Below the pieces are notes generated by a model that had not been told where the DNA came from, did not search any database, and was given only the letters and a program-made list of their open reading frames with translations. This document shows, piece by piece, positions 32,301-42,344 of a stretch of 64,000 bases of DNA (position 1 is its first letter; each line of letters opens with the position of its first letter). The stretch lies in assembly GCA_017547245.1 (NCBI GenBank), contig JAFYQD010000008.1, forward strand, positions 124,001 through 188,000, written 5' to 3'. A program made the translations under genes and the position numbers. The stretch is from Oscillospiraceae bacterium (GTDB taxonomy: Bacteria; Bacillota; Clostridia; Oscillospirales; Ruminococcaceae).

Positions 32301-33566
32301 ATGGGAAAAGAATTTAAAGTAATGCGGCGCAAGAACAACTATCGATCGGGAAGACCTGCCTTGGGACAGGTTATCCTGACCGTTGTTGTTGCTGCGGCAT
32401 TGTTTGCTGCCGGATGGTTCCTTTATCAGCCGGCCTATAGTTGGATTATGAGTCTGGCCCAGCCGGAAGAACAGGCAGAAGATGCTCCTCAGACCGATGA
32501 GCCTGCTTCCGACCAGGTTGCAGATGAGCCCCAGCAGTCCGAACCTCTGCCCGAAAAGTGGTCCGAGGAGATGAGGGCGGTTTGGGTTCCTGCACATGTT
32601 GCCGCCAACGGCACCATGCTGGAAGGTTATCTTTCCGACCTGCCCGGCAAACCGGTCAACGCAGTGGTGCTGGAACTGAAGGATGTCCGAGGCAAGGTTC
32701 TCTATCAAAGTTCGGTAGAGACGGTTGCCTTGTCGGGTGCACAAAGCGACGGTGCGTTTGATTTGGCTGCCGTTGCCCAGCTGCTGCACCAGAAGGGTTA
32801 TACTGTGCTGGGCCGCCTTTATGCCTTTGAGGACAGCACCGCAACTTCGGTTCTGGAAGAAGGCAAAGTCTATTATGCAGGCACCGGTTTTTCCTGGCTG
32901 GATAACAGTGCAAGCATGGGCGGCAAGGCATGGCTGAATCCTTATGCCGCTCAGGCACAGGATTACATTGCCGGGTTGGCTGCCGAGGCCCTTTCGATGG
33001 GTGTTGACGGCATTGTGCTGGATGGGGTGCAGTTCCCCACCGGCTACAGTCTGGAAATGGCCGATTACGGCGATACCAAAAATGTAAGCCGTCCGGAAGT
33101 GCTCAGCAATTTTGTTGCACGAATTGAAAAACTGGTGGAACTGCGTGAAGGCGTTGGCTGCTGGGTTTATATGAATGCAGCCGAACTTTACAAAGCAGAA
33201 GAAATGGGTGCACTTGGCCCTTATGGCGGACAGGCAAAGCAGATGGTCAAGGACCATAACCTGATGCTGAATATTATGCCGGCCAGCTTTGGCATAGGGG
33301 AAGAAACCGGTCTGGTTTTGCCCAACAATCCCCTGCAAAGCCCCGGAGAAACCATTGCGGCCGCCCTGCGCGAGCTTGAACTGCCAATGGATTATGCCAT
33401 GGTGATGCCTGTACTGCAGGCATATACCGCTGCCGACATTGCCGCTGAATTCAACCTGGAATATGGCTTGGAACAGGTGGAACAGCAGGTCGATGCCGCA
33501 GAAAAAATCGGTGTGCGCTCGGTGGTGCTGTATGACCCTAGCGGTGCATATATAGCATTAAAGTAA
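32301..33566 (+). CDS. Membrane-anchored DUF4015 putative glycoside hydrolase
   Basis: The 421-residue protein has a basic N-terminus, one transmembrane helix (about residues 25-45), an acidic Pro/Glu linker (45-90) and a DUF4015 domain, a TIM-barrel-like putative glycosidase: RAVWVPAHVAANG, VVLELKDVRGKVLY, GRLYAFEDS, GVDGIVLDGVQFP and YAMVMPVLQAY. The acidic residues in LELKD and VLDGVQFP lie where the family's predicted active site is. The substrate is unknown; a cell-wall or surface glycan is likely because an MBOAT/DHHW pair follows directly. Confidence 0.82.
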   Translation: MGKEFKVMRRKNNYRSGRPALGQVILTVVVAAALFAAGWFLYQPAYSWIMSLAQPEEQAEDAPQTDEPASDQVADEPQQSEPLPEKWSEEMRAVWVPAHVAANGTMLEGYLSDLPGKPVNAVVLELKDVRGKVLYQSSVETVALSGAQSDGAFDLAAVAQLLHQKGYTVLGRLYAFEDSTATSVLEEGKVYYAGTGFSWLDNSASMGGKAWLNPYAAQAQDYIAGLAAEALSMGVDGIVLDGVQFPTGYSLEMADYGDTKNVSRPEVLSNFVARIEKLVELREGVGCWVYMNAAELYKAEEMGALGPYGGQAKQMVKDHNLMLNIMPASFGIGEETGLVLPNNPLQSPGETIAAALRELELPMDYAMVMPVLQAYTAADIAAEFNLEYGLEQVEQQVDAAEKIGVRSVVLYDPSGAYIALK

Positions 33567-33622
33567 ATTGAAGTAAGAATGACGGCCGACCTGCGGTTTG
33601 GGGCAGAAAAGGATGTGAACCT

Positions 33623-35026
33623 GTGATTTTTGCTGATCTGACATTTTTATATCTGTTTCTGCCGCTGAATCTGCTGCTGTATTTTGCTGTTCCGCGCAAC
33701 GGCTGGCGTAATACCGTGCTTACGGCTTTTTCGCTGGTGTTTTATGCGTGGGGCGAGCCGATTTGGATCATTCTGCTGATTTTTTCGGCAACCATCGACT
33801 ATTTCCACGGTTTGGGCATTGCAAAGTACCCCGGTACAAAAATCCCCAAGCTGATGGTAATTTCTTCGTTGGTGCTTAACCTTGGCCTGTTGGGTGTGTT
33901 CAAGTATGCCGACTTTTTCATCGGCACATTCAACAGCCTTACCGGTCTGTCCCTTCCCATGATGGGCGTAACACTCCCCATCGGCATTTCTTTCTATACA
34001 TTCCAGACCATTTCTTACACCATTGATGTCTATCGGGGCAAGATTCCTGCTCAGCGCAGCTACAGCAAGTTCCTGATGTATGTCAGCATGTATCCTCAGC
34101 TGGTGGCCGGTCCCATTGTTCGCTATCAAAGCGTTATGCCCGAAATTGAAAACCGCAAGACCAATTTCGAGCATTTTTCGGCCGGTGTTACCCGTTTTTG
34201 CATGGGTCTGCTGAAGAAGGTTTATATTGCCAACCATGCAGGCAAACTGGCCTCGGTTTATCTTGATAGAGATCTTTCCAAGCTTTCCACACCGGCAGCA
34301 TGGTTTGGTCTGCTGATGTACACCATTCAGATTTATTACGACTTTTCGGGCTATTCCGATATGGCCATTGGCCTTGGCCGTATCTTCGGCTTCAATTTCC
34401 CCGAAAACTTCAACTATCCCTACACCAGCCGCAGCATCTCGGAATTCTGGCGGCGGTGGCATATTTCGCTGGGAAGCTTTTTCCGCGACTATGTTTACAT
34501 ACCCCTTGGCGGCAACCGCCACCACCTGATCCGCAACCTGATGATTACATGGTTCCTGACCGGTATGTGGCACGGCGCCTCCTGGAACTTCATTCTCTGG
34601 GGCCTTTTCTATGGTGTTCTTATCCTGTTTGAAAGATTGTTCCTGGGCAAAACACTCTGCCGCATCCCTGTGCTTAACCGCATTTATACCCTGTTCTGTG
34701 TTGTATTGGGGTGGGCGTTGTTCTACTTTACCGACATGTCCCGTCTGGGCAGCTTTGTAAAGGTGTTGTTTGGCGGCGGTGCTGCAATAGATCCTATGCT
34801 GACCGTTACCCTGAGCAACAATCTGTTCTGGCTGATTGCAGCCGTTTTGTTCTGTGCACCTTTGGCACCCGCTTTCTGGAGTTGGCTGTTGGGCGTCACC
34901 CACAGCGACCGGGGAATTGAAGCGGTGGGCTGGGCACAAACTTTGATCAATGTGTTTATTCTGTTGGTCTGCACCGCTTTGCTGGTGGGCCAGAGTTATA
35001 ATCCGTTCCTGTATTTCCGATTCTAA
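33623..35026 (+). CDS. MBOAT O-acyltransferase (AlgI/PatA-like), active site intact
   Basis: The 467-residue polytopic protein starts at GTG (33623). It transfers acyl groups, usually acetyl, across the membrane to a surface polymer, working with a DHHW partner. It has the standard opening (FADLTFLYLFLPLNLLLYF), IYYDFSGYSDMAIGLGRIFGF, both catalytic histidines (His280 in WRRWHISLGSFFRDYVYIPLGG and His317 in GMWHGASWNFILWG) and a typical C-terminal helix pair. The DHHW gene follows after 19 nt with AAGGAGGGG. This is the intact counterpart of the altered pair at 18.5-21 kb. Confidence 0.94.
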   Translation: MIFADLTFLYLFLPLNLLLYFAVPRNGWRNTVLTAFSLVFYAWGEPIWIILLIFSATIDYFHGLGIAKYPGTKIPKLMVISSLVLNLGLLGVFKYADFFIGTFNSLTGLSLPMMGVTLPIGISFYTFQTISYTIDVYRGKIPAQRSYSKFLMYVSMYPQLVAGPIVRYQSVMPEIENRKTNFEHFSAGVTRFCMGLLKKVYIANHAGKLASVYLDRDLSKLSTPAAWFGLLMYTIQIYYDFSGYSDMAIGLGRIFGFNFPENFNYPYTSRSISEFWRRWHISLGSFFRDYVYIPLGGNRHHLIRNLMITWFLTGMWHGASWNFILWGLFYGVLILFERLFLGKTLCRIPVLNRIYTLFCVVLGWALFYFTDMSRLGSFVKVLFGGGAAIDPMLTVTLSNNLFWLIAAVLFCAPLAPAFWSWLLGVTHSDRGIEAVGWAQTLINVFILLVCTALLVGQSYNPFLYFRF

Positions 35027-35045
35027 AAAAAGGAGGGGAGAGTTC

Positions 35046-36506
35046 TTGAAAAACATATATACTGAAGAGACTGCACTAAAGAACTCTTCCTGGATGTTTA
35101 CCAAAGTAAATGCCATCGGTTTCTGCATCGCTTTGTTTGTATTGGGCTTGTTTGCGCTTCTGCTGCAAAAACCCGATTTTTCCGAAGTGGAAAAGCGTGA
35201 GTTGGCAAAAATTCCTACCCCCACGGTCGAAACTGTTTTTTCGGCCCGGTTTATGAAGGACTTTACCGCCTGGTATGCCGATACATTCCCATGGCGCGAC
35301 TCCTTCATTACCACCGGACATATGATAGAAGACACTCGAGGCATTCGTCCCGATGATGTAAAGGTGTATGAGGGCAAAGCTCCCTCGGCTTCGGCTGACC
35401 CTGTGGTCAAACCTTCGGAAGAAACCTCACGGCCCGAGGAGCCCCGGCGCAGACCGCAAAGGGTACCTGTTGTACAGCCGGAACAGCCTGAAATTTCGCA
35501 GCCCGAAGCGGTTGTTCCCGAGGAACCAAAACCCGACCACATTGAAGTTGTTCCGCCCTCGGACGAAGATGATGTGGGTTATCTGATGGATAACGGCATT
35601 TTTGTGTTTGGTGACCGTGCGGTCAACCTGTTTGGCGGCAGCCAAAGAATGGCTGATTTTTATGCAAGCACCCTTAACAGTTATGTGGAAGAGCTTGACT
35701 CTTCGGTGCAAACCTATAATATCGTGGTGCCCTGTTCGGCCGAATTCTATCTGCCCATGCGTTATCGTTCCCGCAGTGCCGACCAGTGGGATAACATCAG
35801 TTACATTTACAGCCAGTTGGATGAACGGATAAAAACAGTGGATGCTTACAATGCGCTGGCGGCCCATGCCGACGAGTACATTTACTTCCGTACCGACCAC
35901 CACTGGACCGCATTGGGCGCATATTACGCCTATGAGGTCTTCTGCAAAGAAGCCGGGTTTACCCCCGTGCCGCTTTCTGATATGGAAGCACGCACCCGTG
36001 AGGGCTTCCTGGGCACCTTCTATACCCAGACAGGCGACCAGAAGCTTCAGCAGAATCCCGACAGCCTTACTTACTACATTCCGGATGTGGAGTACCAAAG
36101 CTATATGCGTCTGAAGGACCAGCCCGACAGCCTTACCAGAATGCCAGGCATCTGGGGAGAAATGGCCTCCATGACCAATAGTTACTCCATCTTCCTTTAC
36201 GGCGACTTCCCGATGGAAAAGATTGTGACCGAAAACCAGAACGGACGCAAAATTGTTGTGGTAAAGGAATCCTACGGCAATGCCTTTGTGCCTTTCCTGC
36301 TTTCCCACTATGAAGAAATTTATGTGGTGGACCAGCGCTACTTCCAGACCTCGCTGATGGATTTGATAAAAGAAAACGGCATAACCGACCTGCTGTTCAT
36401 CAACAACATCTTTGCGGCCAACACCGCCTATCACATCAATCACATAGATGCAATGAAGCATCAGGTTTGGCAGCCGCCCGAAACCTCTGAACAAACAAAC
36501 GAATAA
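35046..36506 (+). CDS. DHHW family protein, O-acetylation partner of MBOAT
   Basis: The TTG start at 35046 is set by AAGGAGGGG upstream, giving 486 residues. After an N-terminal transmembrane helix (residues 18-40) there is a DHHW-family start (FSEVEKRELAKIPTP, FMKDFTAWYADTFPWRDSF). A Pro/Glu-rich linker of about 70 residues follows (about 100-175), then the catalytic region with YFRTDHHWTALGAY (Asp284-His285-His286-Trp287) and KESYGNAF (Ser409). These are the predicted catalytic residues of the SGNH-like family. With the MBOAT it should acetylate an extracellular glycan. The operon ends at the hairpin that follows. Confidence 0.9.
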   Translation: MKNIYTEETALKNSSWMFTKVNAIGFCIALFVLGLFALLLQKPDFSEVEKRELAKIPTPTVETVFSARFMKDFTAWYADTFPWRDSFITTGHMIEDTRGIRPDDVKVYEGKAPSASADPVVKPSEETSRPEEPRRRPQRVPVVQPEQPEISQPEAVVPEEPKPDHIEVVPPSDEDDVGYLMDNGIFVFGDRAVNLFGGSQRMADFYASTLNSYVEELDSSVQTYNIVVPCSAEFYLPMRYRSRSADQWDNISYIYSQLDERIKTVDAYNALAAHADEYIYFRTDHHWTALGAYYAYEVFCKEAGFTPVPLSDMEARTREGFLGTFYTQTGDQKLQQNPDSLTYYIPDVEYQSYMRLKDQPDSLTRMPGIWGEMASMTNSYSIFLYGDFPMEKIVTENQNGRKIVVVKESYGNAFVPFLLSHYEEIYVVDQRYFQTSLMDLIKENGITDLLFINNIFAANTAYHINHIDAMKHQVWQPPETSEQTNE

Positions 36507-36512
36507 ACCACA

Positions 36513-36548
36513 CAGGCAGACCTGCATTTTTAGGTCTGCCTGTTGCTT
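36513..36548 (+). terminator. Terminator after the MBOAT/DHHW operon
   Basis: The perfect 11-bp stem CAGGCAGACCT/AGGTCTGCCTG has an eight-base loop and a modest T-rich tail. The remaining stretch up to pckA is AT-rich and contains only the pckA promoter region. Confidence 0.8.
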
Positions 36549-36667
36549 TATATCGCACAAAATGCAGGGGACAAGAGGACGTTCCTGCAAAGCGTGGATT
36601 ATAATAGAAAAATAAAGGGTAATTTTTATAAATATTGCACTTTTAAGGTGACGAATATGCATTTACT

Positions 36668-36695
36668 TTGTCAATAATTATATTGATTTTATAAT
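36668..36695 (+). promoter_or_regulatory. pckA promoter
   Basis: TTGTCA (36668-36673), a 16-nt spacer and TATAAT (36690-36695). The leader is about 120 nt. Confidence 0.7.
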
Positions 36696-36821
36696 GGCTT
36701 TCGGGTAGAATAATAATGAGGATATTTGTGAAAAATATCGCAAAGTTTTAAGACTGTCACAGCCAGAAACAATTTAGGGTAAACTGGCAGACATAAAATA
36801 CTACATAAGAAATGAGGTTGC

Positions 36822-38438
36822 ATGCACATGGCTAAGCTCGATCTGACCAAATACGGTATTACTGGTGCTACCGAGATCATCCACAACCCCTCCTTCGAAG
36901 AACTGTTCGAAGCAGAAATGGATCCCTCTCTGGAAGGCTTTGAAAAGGGCCAGATGACCGAACTGGGTGCCGTCAATGTAATGACCGGTATCTACACCGG
37001 CCGTTCTCCCAAGGATAAGTTCATCGTTATGGACGAAAACTCCAAGGACACCGTTTGGTGGACCTCCGATGAATTTAAGAACGACAACAAGCCCGCCACT
37101 CAGGAAGCCTGGGCTGCCTGTAAGGAACTGGCTGTAAAGGAACTGTCCAACAAGAAGCTGTACGTTATGGACGTTTTCTGCGGTACCAACAAGGATACCC
37201 GCATGTCCATCCGCTTCATCATGGAAGTTGCATGGCAGGCTCATTTCGTAAAGAATATGTTCATTGCCCCCACTGCCGAAGAACTGGAAAACTTTGAACC
37301 CGACTTTGTTTCCTACAATGCTGCCAAGGCTAAGGTAGAAAACTACAAGGAACTGGGCCTGAATTCCGAAACTGCAGCTATCTTCAATATCACCTCCCGT
37401 GAACAGGTTATCCTGAACACCTGGTACGGCGGCGAAATGAAGAAGGGCATGTTCTCTATGATGAACTACTACCTGCCCCTGAAGGGCATTGCCTCCATGC
37501 ACTGCTCTGCCAACACCGACCTGAACGGCGAAAACACCGCCCTGTTCTTCGGTCTGTCCGGCACCGGCAAGACCACCCTGTCCACCGACCCCAAGCGTCT
37601 GCTGATCGGTGACGACGAACACGGCTGGGACGACAACGGCGTATTCAACTTTGAAGGCGGCTGCTACGCCAAGGTTATCAACCTGGATAAGGAATCCGAA
37701 CCTGACATCTACAACGCCATCAAGCGCAACGCCCTGCTGGAAAACGTAACCGTTGACGAAAACGGCAAGATCGACTTCGCCGACAAGAGCGTTACCGAAA
37801 ACACCCGTGTTTCTTACCCCATCGACCACATCGAAAAGATCGTTCGTCCCGTATCGGCCGGTCCCGATGCCAAGAACGTTATCTTCCTGTCTGCCGACGC
37901 CTTTGGTGTTCTGCCTCCCGTTTCCATCCTGACTCCCGAACAGACCCAGTACTACTTCCTGTCCGGTTTCACCTCCAAGCTGGCCGGTACCGAACGCGGC
38001 ATCACCGAGCCCACCCCCACCTTCTCTGCTTGCTTTGGTCAGGCCTTCCTGGAACTGCACCCCACCAAGTATGGCGAAGAACTGGTTAAGAAGATGGAAA
38101 AGTCCGGCGCCAAGGCCTACCTGGTAAACACCGGCTGGAACGGCACCGGCAAGCGTATCACCATCAAGGATACCCGCGGCATCATCGACGCCATCCTCAA
38201 TGGCGATATCCTGAATGCCCCCACCAAGAAGATCCCCTACTTCAACCTGGAAGTTCCCACCGAACTGCCCGGCGTTGATACCGGTATTCTGGATCCTCGC
38301 GACACCTACGCCGACGGCGCCGAATGGGATGCCAAGGCCAAGGATCTGGCTGCCCGCTTTGTAAAGAACTTTGTTAAGTACACCGGCAACGATGCCGGCA
38401 AGGCTCTGGTTCCTGCAGGCCCCCAGCTGGATGACTGA
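36822..38438 (+). CDS. pckA: Phosphoenolpyruvate carboxykinase (ATP)
   Basis: PckA interconverts oxaloacetate and PEP with ATP/ADP; in gut anaerobes it often runs toward CO2 fixation for succinate or propionate formation. The product is 538 residues from ATG 36822; ATG 36828 (AKLDLTKYG) is an alternative, since GAGG sits between good spacings for each. Motifs: [14 protein letters not shown], the P-loop [37 protein letters not shown] and TGRSP-type arginines, all intact. Ser, Val and Gly codons are strongly biased to TCC, GTT/GTA and GGC, as in the EF-G gene, suggesting high expression. Confidence 0.97.
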   Translation: MHMAKLDLTKYGITGATEIIHNPSFEELFEAEMDPSLEGFEKGQMTELGAVNVMTGIYTGRSPKDKFIVMDENSKDTVWWTSDEFKNDNKPATQEAWAACKELAVKELSNKKLYVMDVFCGTNKDTRMSIRFIMEVAWQAHFVKNMFIAPTAEELENFEPDFVSYNAAKAKVENYKELGLNSETAAIFNITSREQVILNTWYGGEMKKGMFSMMNYYLPLKGIASMHCSANTDLNGENTALFFGLSGTGKTTLSTDPKRLLIGDDEHGWDDNGVFNFEGGCYAKVINLDKESEPDIYNAIKRNALLENVTVDENGKIDFADKSVTENTRVSYPIDHIEKIVRPVSAGPDAKNVIFLSADAFGVLPPVSILTPEQTQYYFLSGFTSKLAGTERGITEPTPTFSACFGQAFLELHPTKYGEELVKKMEKSGAKAYLVNTGWNGTGKRITIKDTRGIIDAILNGDILNAPTKKIPYFNLEVPTELPGVDTGILDPRDTYADGAEWDAKAKDLAARFVKNFVKYTGNDAGKALVPAGPQLDD

Positions 38439-38457
38439 TAAAACAGCATAACCTTAA

Positions 38458-38494
38458 AACACCCGTCAGATATTGCTCTGACGGGTGTTTTTGC
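38458..38494 (+). terminator. pckA terminator
   Basis: The stem AACACCCGTCAGA/TCTGACGGGTGTT has a six-base loop and T-run. Confidence 0.92.
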
Positions 38495-38508
38495 GTTGAG
38501 AGAAAAGA

Positions 38509-38545
38509 GAACCCCCTGCCGGGAAATCGGCAGGGGGTGAATTTA
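38509..38545 (-). terminator. Terminator of the PBP gene
   Basis: The perfect 11-bp stem ACCCCCTGCCG/CGGCAGGGGGT lies just beyond the minus-strand PBP stop, with T-rich sequence downstream on that strand. Confidence 0.75.
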
Positions 38546-38568
38546 GCTTTTCGCGAAGAACGCTGGAT

Positions 38569-40839
38569 TTATTCGTCGTCTTCTTCTTCGGCTTCTCTTT
38601 CGGCCTCTTCTGCGGCTCTGGCTTCGGCTTCTTCGTCGATGCCAAGGTCGGGATTGGTTTCATAGAACAGGCCAAGATCGTCCAGATCGTCATCACCCGA
38701 ACAATAGGTGCAGGTGCGGGGAAGATTGTTGGTGGTGTACCAGCCGGTATTGGTGGTTTCACAATCTTCGGTGGCAAGCAGGCCGGTCATGTTGCAGTAG
38801 GTTTTGCTGATAACCTTGTTGCTGTACTCAAAGTCGGCGCCGGGAAGATCTTCGTGCAGGCCGGACATAATGTTGTTCCAGATGATGGGGGGCGGATATT
38901 TCCAGTATTCAATGGTGGCAGGTTCGTCATAGCCGACCCAGCAAACACCAACATAATAAGGAGTAACGCCGATGAACCACTGGTCCACGTCCTTATCGGT
39001 GGTACCGGTTTTGCCGGCAACGGGAATATCCTGACGGAACTTGGCGGCGGTGCCGGTACCGTATTGGGCGGTGGTTACACGCTGCAGCAGACGGTTCATG
39101 ATGGTTGCGGTTTCGTAAGAAACAACACGCTCGGGAATGATTTCCTTTTCCAGCACGATGTTGCCCATGCTGTCAAGAACGTGGGTGTAGGAATAGGGCT
39201 GGGTATAGGTGCCGCCGTTGCCGATATACTGGTAAGCACCGGCCATTTCCAACAGGGTAACACCGTCGGTCAAAGCGCCGATGGACATACCGGCCATGGT
39301 TTTATCGGTCAGCACGCGGTTGCCGTTTACCACACGCTCTTCCACCAGGTTTTCCATATGCAGCTGGTTAAACATAAAGTTGAAAACCAGCTCGGGGCTG
39401 AGGATCTGTACCAGCTGTGCGGGTACGGTGTTGGTGGAGCGTCGGATGGCTTCGTCTACGGTCAGGGGGTATTCCAGATAATCGCCGTAGTGGTCAACCG
39501 GCCAGTCATAACGGGTGCTTTCTTCATCCTTTTTCAGGATGGGTTTGTCGTTGAATACCGAGGACCAATGAATCAGATAGTTTTCAAGGGCAACGGGATA
39601 AGAGGCTATGGCCTTGATGGTAGAACCGGGCTGGCGCTTGGCCATGGTGGCACGGTTGAAGTCACGGTCCAGGGTTTTTTCGCCCTTTCCGCCAACCATT
39701 GCCAAAATCTTGCCGTTCAGGTCGGTGATGATAAAGGCCGACTGGGGATAATCTTCGTTTTTGATTTCGGGGAAGGTGGCCTCATCTTCATATTTTGCCT
39801 GCAGATAGTTCTGCATGTCTTCATCGATGGTGGTGTAGATACGATAGCCGCCCTTGAAAAGCTGTTCCTGTGCGTAAGAACGGGTGTAATTCTTTTTTTC
39901 CATCAGGTCGGCAATTACCTCTTCGATAACATTGTCGACAAACCAGCTGTAGCTGTTGTTCATCTTGGTGGCGGCCACTTCACGGGTGGAGAATACCAGC
40001 TCCTTGTTGATGGCCTGGTCACGTTCCTCTTCGGTTATCATTTCCAACTCATACATGTTGTTGATGATCCAGTCGCGGCGCACCTTATTGTTGTCGGGGT
40101 TGCGGAACGGGTCGTAATAGACGGGGTATTTGGTAATGGCAATCAGCGCTGCCGATTCGGCAATGGTCAGATCCTTGGCATCCTTGTCAAAGTAAAGGTT
40201 GGCTGCAGCCTGTACACCGTTGGTGTTGTTGCCAAGGCCAAGGGTGTTAAGATAAGCTTCGATGATCTGAGCCTTGCTGGCGTGCTTTTCCAGGTTAAGG
40301 GCACGGAAGATTTCACGAACCTTACGGTCTACACGCACGGCATCGTCGCCGGTGGTGTTTTTGATCAGCTGCTGGGTGATGGTAGAACCACCCTGGTTGC
40401 TGCTGTAGATGGGAATGAACATATTGACGGCAGCACCGGCGGTACGTTTCCAGTCAACGCCATGGTGGGTCAAAAAGCGTTCGTCTTCGCCTGCGATGGT
40501 GGCGTCAATCAGGCATTTGGGCATTTCGGAATAGTCGACCCAGATGCGGTTTTCGGCACCGTGTATACGCTGCAGTTCGTAATATTCTTCGGTTTCACTG
40601 TCCTGGGCGTAAAGCACTGTGGTATAGTTCAGCTCGATGTTATCCAGGGTGATGTCGGTGGTGTTGTCCATATATTCCAGGATATAGACGGTAAGAACAC
40701 AGACGACGATGCACCCGGCAATAACACAAAGCATAAACAGCGCTGCCAACAAAGAAGCGACCTTGCCCCACACACGGCGTGCGATAGAAGGCCCTTCACG
40801 ACGGGGAGTCTGGCTGGAATGCTTTGCAGATTGCTTCAC
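38569..40839 (-). CDS. Class A penicillin-binding protein (PBP1-like)
   Basis: The 756-residue bifunctional peptidoglycan synthase starts at GTG. It has one transmembrane helix (about residues 28-55), a GT51 glycosyltransferase domain (AGEDERFLTHHGVDW, NQGGSTITQQLIKN, KVREIFRALNLE, EAYLNTLGLG) and a transpeptidase domain with SxxK (RQPGSTIKAIA), SxN (RRSTNTVPAQ) and KTG (VAGKTGTTDKDVDQWFIG). All catalytic motifs are present. The extreme C-terminus is strongly acidic (runs of Ala-Glu and EEDDE), an unusual charged tail of about 25 residues. It is transcribed alone. Confidence 0.95.
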   Translation of the reverse strand: MKQSAKHSSQTPRREGPSIARRVWGKVASLLAALFMLCVIAGCIVVCVLTVYILEYMDNTTDITLDNIELNYTTVLYAQDSETEEYYELQRIHGAENRIWVDYSEMPKCLIDATIAGEDERFLTHHGVDWKRTAGAAVNMFIPIYSSNQGGSTITQQLIKNTTGDDAVRVDRKVREIFRALNLEKHASKAQIIEAYLNTLGLGNNTNGVQAAANLYFDKDAKDLTIAESAALIAITKYPVYYDPFRNPDNNKVRRDWIINNMYELEMITEEERDQAINKELVFSTREVAATKMNNSYSWFVDNVIEEVIADLMEKKNYTRSYAQEQLFKGGYRIYTTIDEDMQNYLQAKYEDEATFPEIKNEDYPQSAFIITDLNGKILAMVGGKGEKTLDRDFNRATMAKRQPGSTIKAIASYPVALENYLIHWSSVFNDKPILKKDEESTRYDWPVDHYGDYLEYPLTVDEAIRRSTNTVPAQLVQILSPELVFNFMFNQLHMENLVEERVVNGNRVLTDKTMAGMSIGALTDGVTLLEMAGAYQYIGNGGTYTQPYSYTHVLDSMGNIVLEKEIIPERVVSYETATIMNRLLQRVTTAQYGTGTAAKFRQDIPVAGKTGTTDKDVDQWFIGVTPYYVGVCWVGYDEPATIEYWKYPPPIIWNNIMSGLHEDLPGADFEYSNKVISKTYCNMTGLLATEDCETTNTGWYTTNNLPRTCTYCSGDDDLDDLGLFYETNPDLGIDEEAEARAAEEAEREAEEEDDE

Positions 40840-40954
40840 AGGTTTGTTCGCCTCCTTTTAATAAGGATATGATCGTGGCAATCTTTCTTATAAAAAAGAA
40901 GTGCCGGAAATAACATATTTTGCTGCGAAAAGATATCTTTGCACAACTTTATTT

Positions 40955-40985
40955 ATTATACCATATTATATCAGGGATTTGTGAA
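40955..40985 (-). promoter_or_regulatory. Promoter of the PBP gene
   Basis: On the minus strand TGGTATAAT gives an extended -10 (40955-40963) with TTCACA at 40980-40985. The spacer of 19 nt is long, which the extended -10 could offset. The leader is about 110 nt. Confidence 0.6.
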
Positions 40986-41075
40986 GTTTTTTCGACCAAA
41001 TAAAATTTTCATTCCTTTTGCATAAAAAAATTTGGTTTGGAAAAACTGTACAGGAAGAAAGGGCGGTGAAATGGC

Positions 41076-41459
41076 ATGAATGCAAGAACAGCAGTGACGG
41101 TGGGAGCAGTGATTCTGTGTGCCGTTATCGGTGTGGCTGTTGGCCGCTGCGCCCAGACCGACCCCTTGCCCGAGATGACGGTTTCCGAACCGGTGTCGGG
41201 CCTGCCCAAGCAGCAGTCTCCCACTGTCCGGGCGCAGAAGCAGGGTGGGGAAGAGGCTGCAGACCAAAGGGAGGAGTATTGGCTTAGAGAGGTGGACGGC
41301 CGTTTGGGTGTGTTTCTGGCAGATGCGGAAAAACCCGAAATGATTCTGGATGTTTACCTCAGCAGCCTGCCGGAGGCTGACCGCATGGCATTGCAAAATG
41401 GGATAGTCGCCGACAGTTACCGCCAGCTGCTTTCCATGATCGAAGATTATATCAGCTGA
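41076..41459 (+). CDS. BofC C-terminal-domain-like membrane-anchored protein
   Basis: The 127-residue protein has a short hydrophobic N-terminal anchor (residues 6-24, VGAVILCAVIGVAVG), a polar linker, and a C-terminal domain resembling that of BofC: EEYWLREVDGRLGVFLAD, then ILDVYLSSLPEADRMALQNGI and a closing helix LLSMIEDYIS. In Bacillus BofC restrains the SpoIVB signal during sporulation, but short anchored proteins with only this domain are common in Clostridia and their role is not established. The assignment is from motif resemblance; no other sporulation stage IV gene is in the window. Confidence 0.6.
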   Translation: MNARTAVTVGAVILCAVIGVAVGRCAQTDPLPEMTVSEPVSGLPKQQSPTVRAQKQGGEEAADQREEYWLREVDGRLGVFLADAEKPEMILDVYLSSLPEADRMALQNGIVADSYRQLLSMIEDYIS

Positions 41460-41493
41460 AAACGACCCGAGGAACAATTCCACGGGTCGTTTG
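41459..41493. terminator. Bidirectional terminator
   Basis: The stem AAACGACCCG-GGAA/TTCC-CGGGTCGTTT has one A-A mismatch and loop CAA, between the BofC-like gene (+) and the glycosylase gene (-). Confidence 0.85.
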
Positions 41494-41498
41494 GTGTT

Positions 41499-42344
41499 TT
41501 ATGCTTCTTGCGGATCCAGCGCACCGGGGCAGTGACGGGCATATTCGAATAAAAACTGCTGGATCAACCCGGCACAATCGGCCAATTCGGCGGGGAACCC
41601 ATGGGGAAAATGGCAGTCCAGCACTCGTCTGATCCAGACATCCACCGGCAAAGCGTCGCTGTGACCAAACCCGTAAAGCAGGGCGCAGCGTGCCACCTTG
41701 GGCCCAACCCCGTGTATGACGCAAAGCTGTTCGGCTGCCTTGTCGGTATCCATCAGGGCGGTCTTTTCCAGATCAAGGCTGCCGTCGGCCACACGTTTGG
41801 CGGCATCCAGCAGATATTTGGCACGAAAACCTGCACGCAGCGGCGCAAGATCTTCCAAAGTCAGCCCGGCCAGCGTTTGGGCCGAAGGAAAGGTGTAAAG
41901 CTCATCGCCCAAAGGCTCACCAAAGGTCCGGCAAAGCCGCTGCACAATGCCTGTGATACGGGGAATATTGTTGTTCTGGCTCAGAATAAAGGTGGCCAGT
42001 GCTTCCCAGCGGCCCTGGTTCAGCACACGCAGCCCCGGGGCAAAGTCTGCGGCTGCCGCCAAACAAGGATAACAGGACATGCGTTGGCGCAGAGCTTTAT
42101 AATCCCGTTTCAGGTCAAAATAGTCCATCCAGATTTCTTCAAACTGCTGTGGGGTGGTATTTTGAAAAAGCAGGGTGTTTTCATCCTGCTGAAAGACGGT
42201 TAACCCATGGTCAAGGCCGACACCACGGAAGCCCTGCCCAAAGGGGAAAAAGCGAAAACACTGTCCGCACTGCAAAGTGACGGCCAAATCAAAGCAATCA
42301 TCAAGGGTGACCAAAAGATCGGGGCCTATGCATTTGTAAAACAT
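41499..42344 (-). CDS. 8-oxoguanine DNA glycosylase, OGG1 type
   Basis: The 281-residue bifunctional glycosylase/AP lyase removes 8-oxoguanine. The start at 42344 is chosen from the ribosome site GGAGG; an earlier ATG at 42371 exists. The N-terminal OGG domain (FDLAVTLQCGQCFRF) precedes an HhH-GPD core: ILSQNNNIPRITGIVQRLCR, then the helix-hairpin-helix VIHGVGPKVARCALLYG with the catalytic Lys, and ALPVDVWIRRVL with the catalytic Asp. These match the bacterial OGG1 family seen in Clostridia. It is a single-gene unit. Confidence 0.92.
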   Translation of the reverse strand: MFYKCIGPDLLVTLDDCFDLAVTLQCGQCFRFFPFGQGFRGVGLDHGLTVFQQDENTLLFQNTTPQQFEEIWMDYFDLKRDYKALRQRMSCYPCLAAAADFAPGLRVLNQGRWEALATFILSQNNNIPRITGIVQRLCRTFGEPLGDELYTFPSAQTLAGLTLEDLAPLRAGFRAKYLLDAAKRVADGSLDLEKTALMDTDKAAEQLCVIHGVGPKVARCALLYGFGHSDALPVDVWIRRVLDCHFPHGFPAELADCAGLIQQFLFEYARHCPGALDPQEA

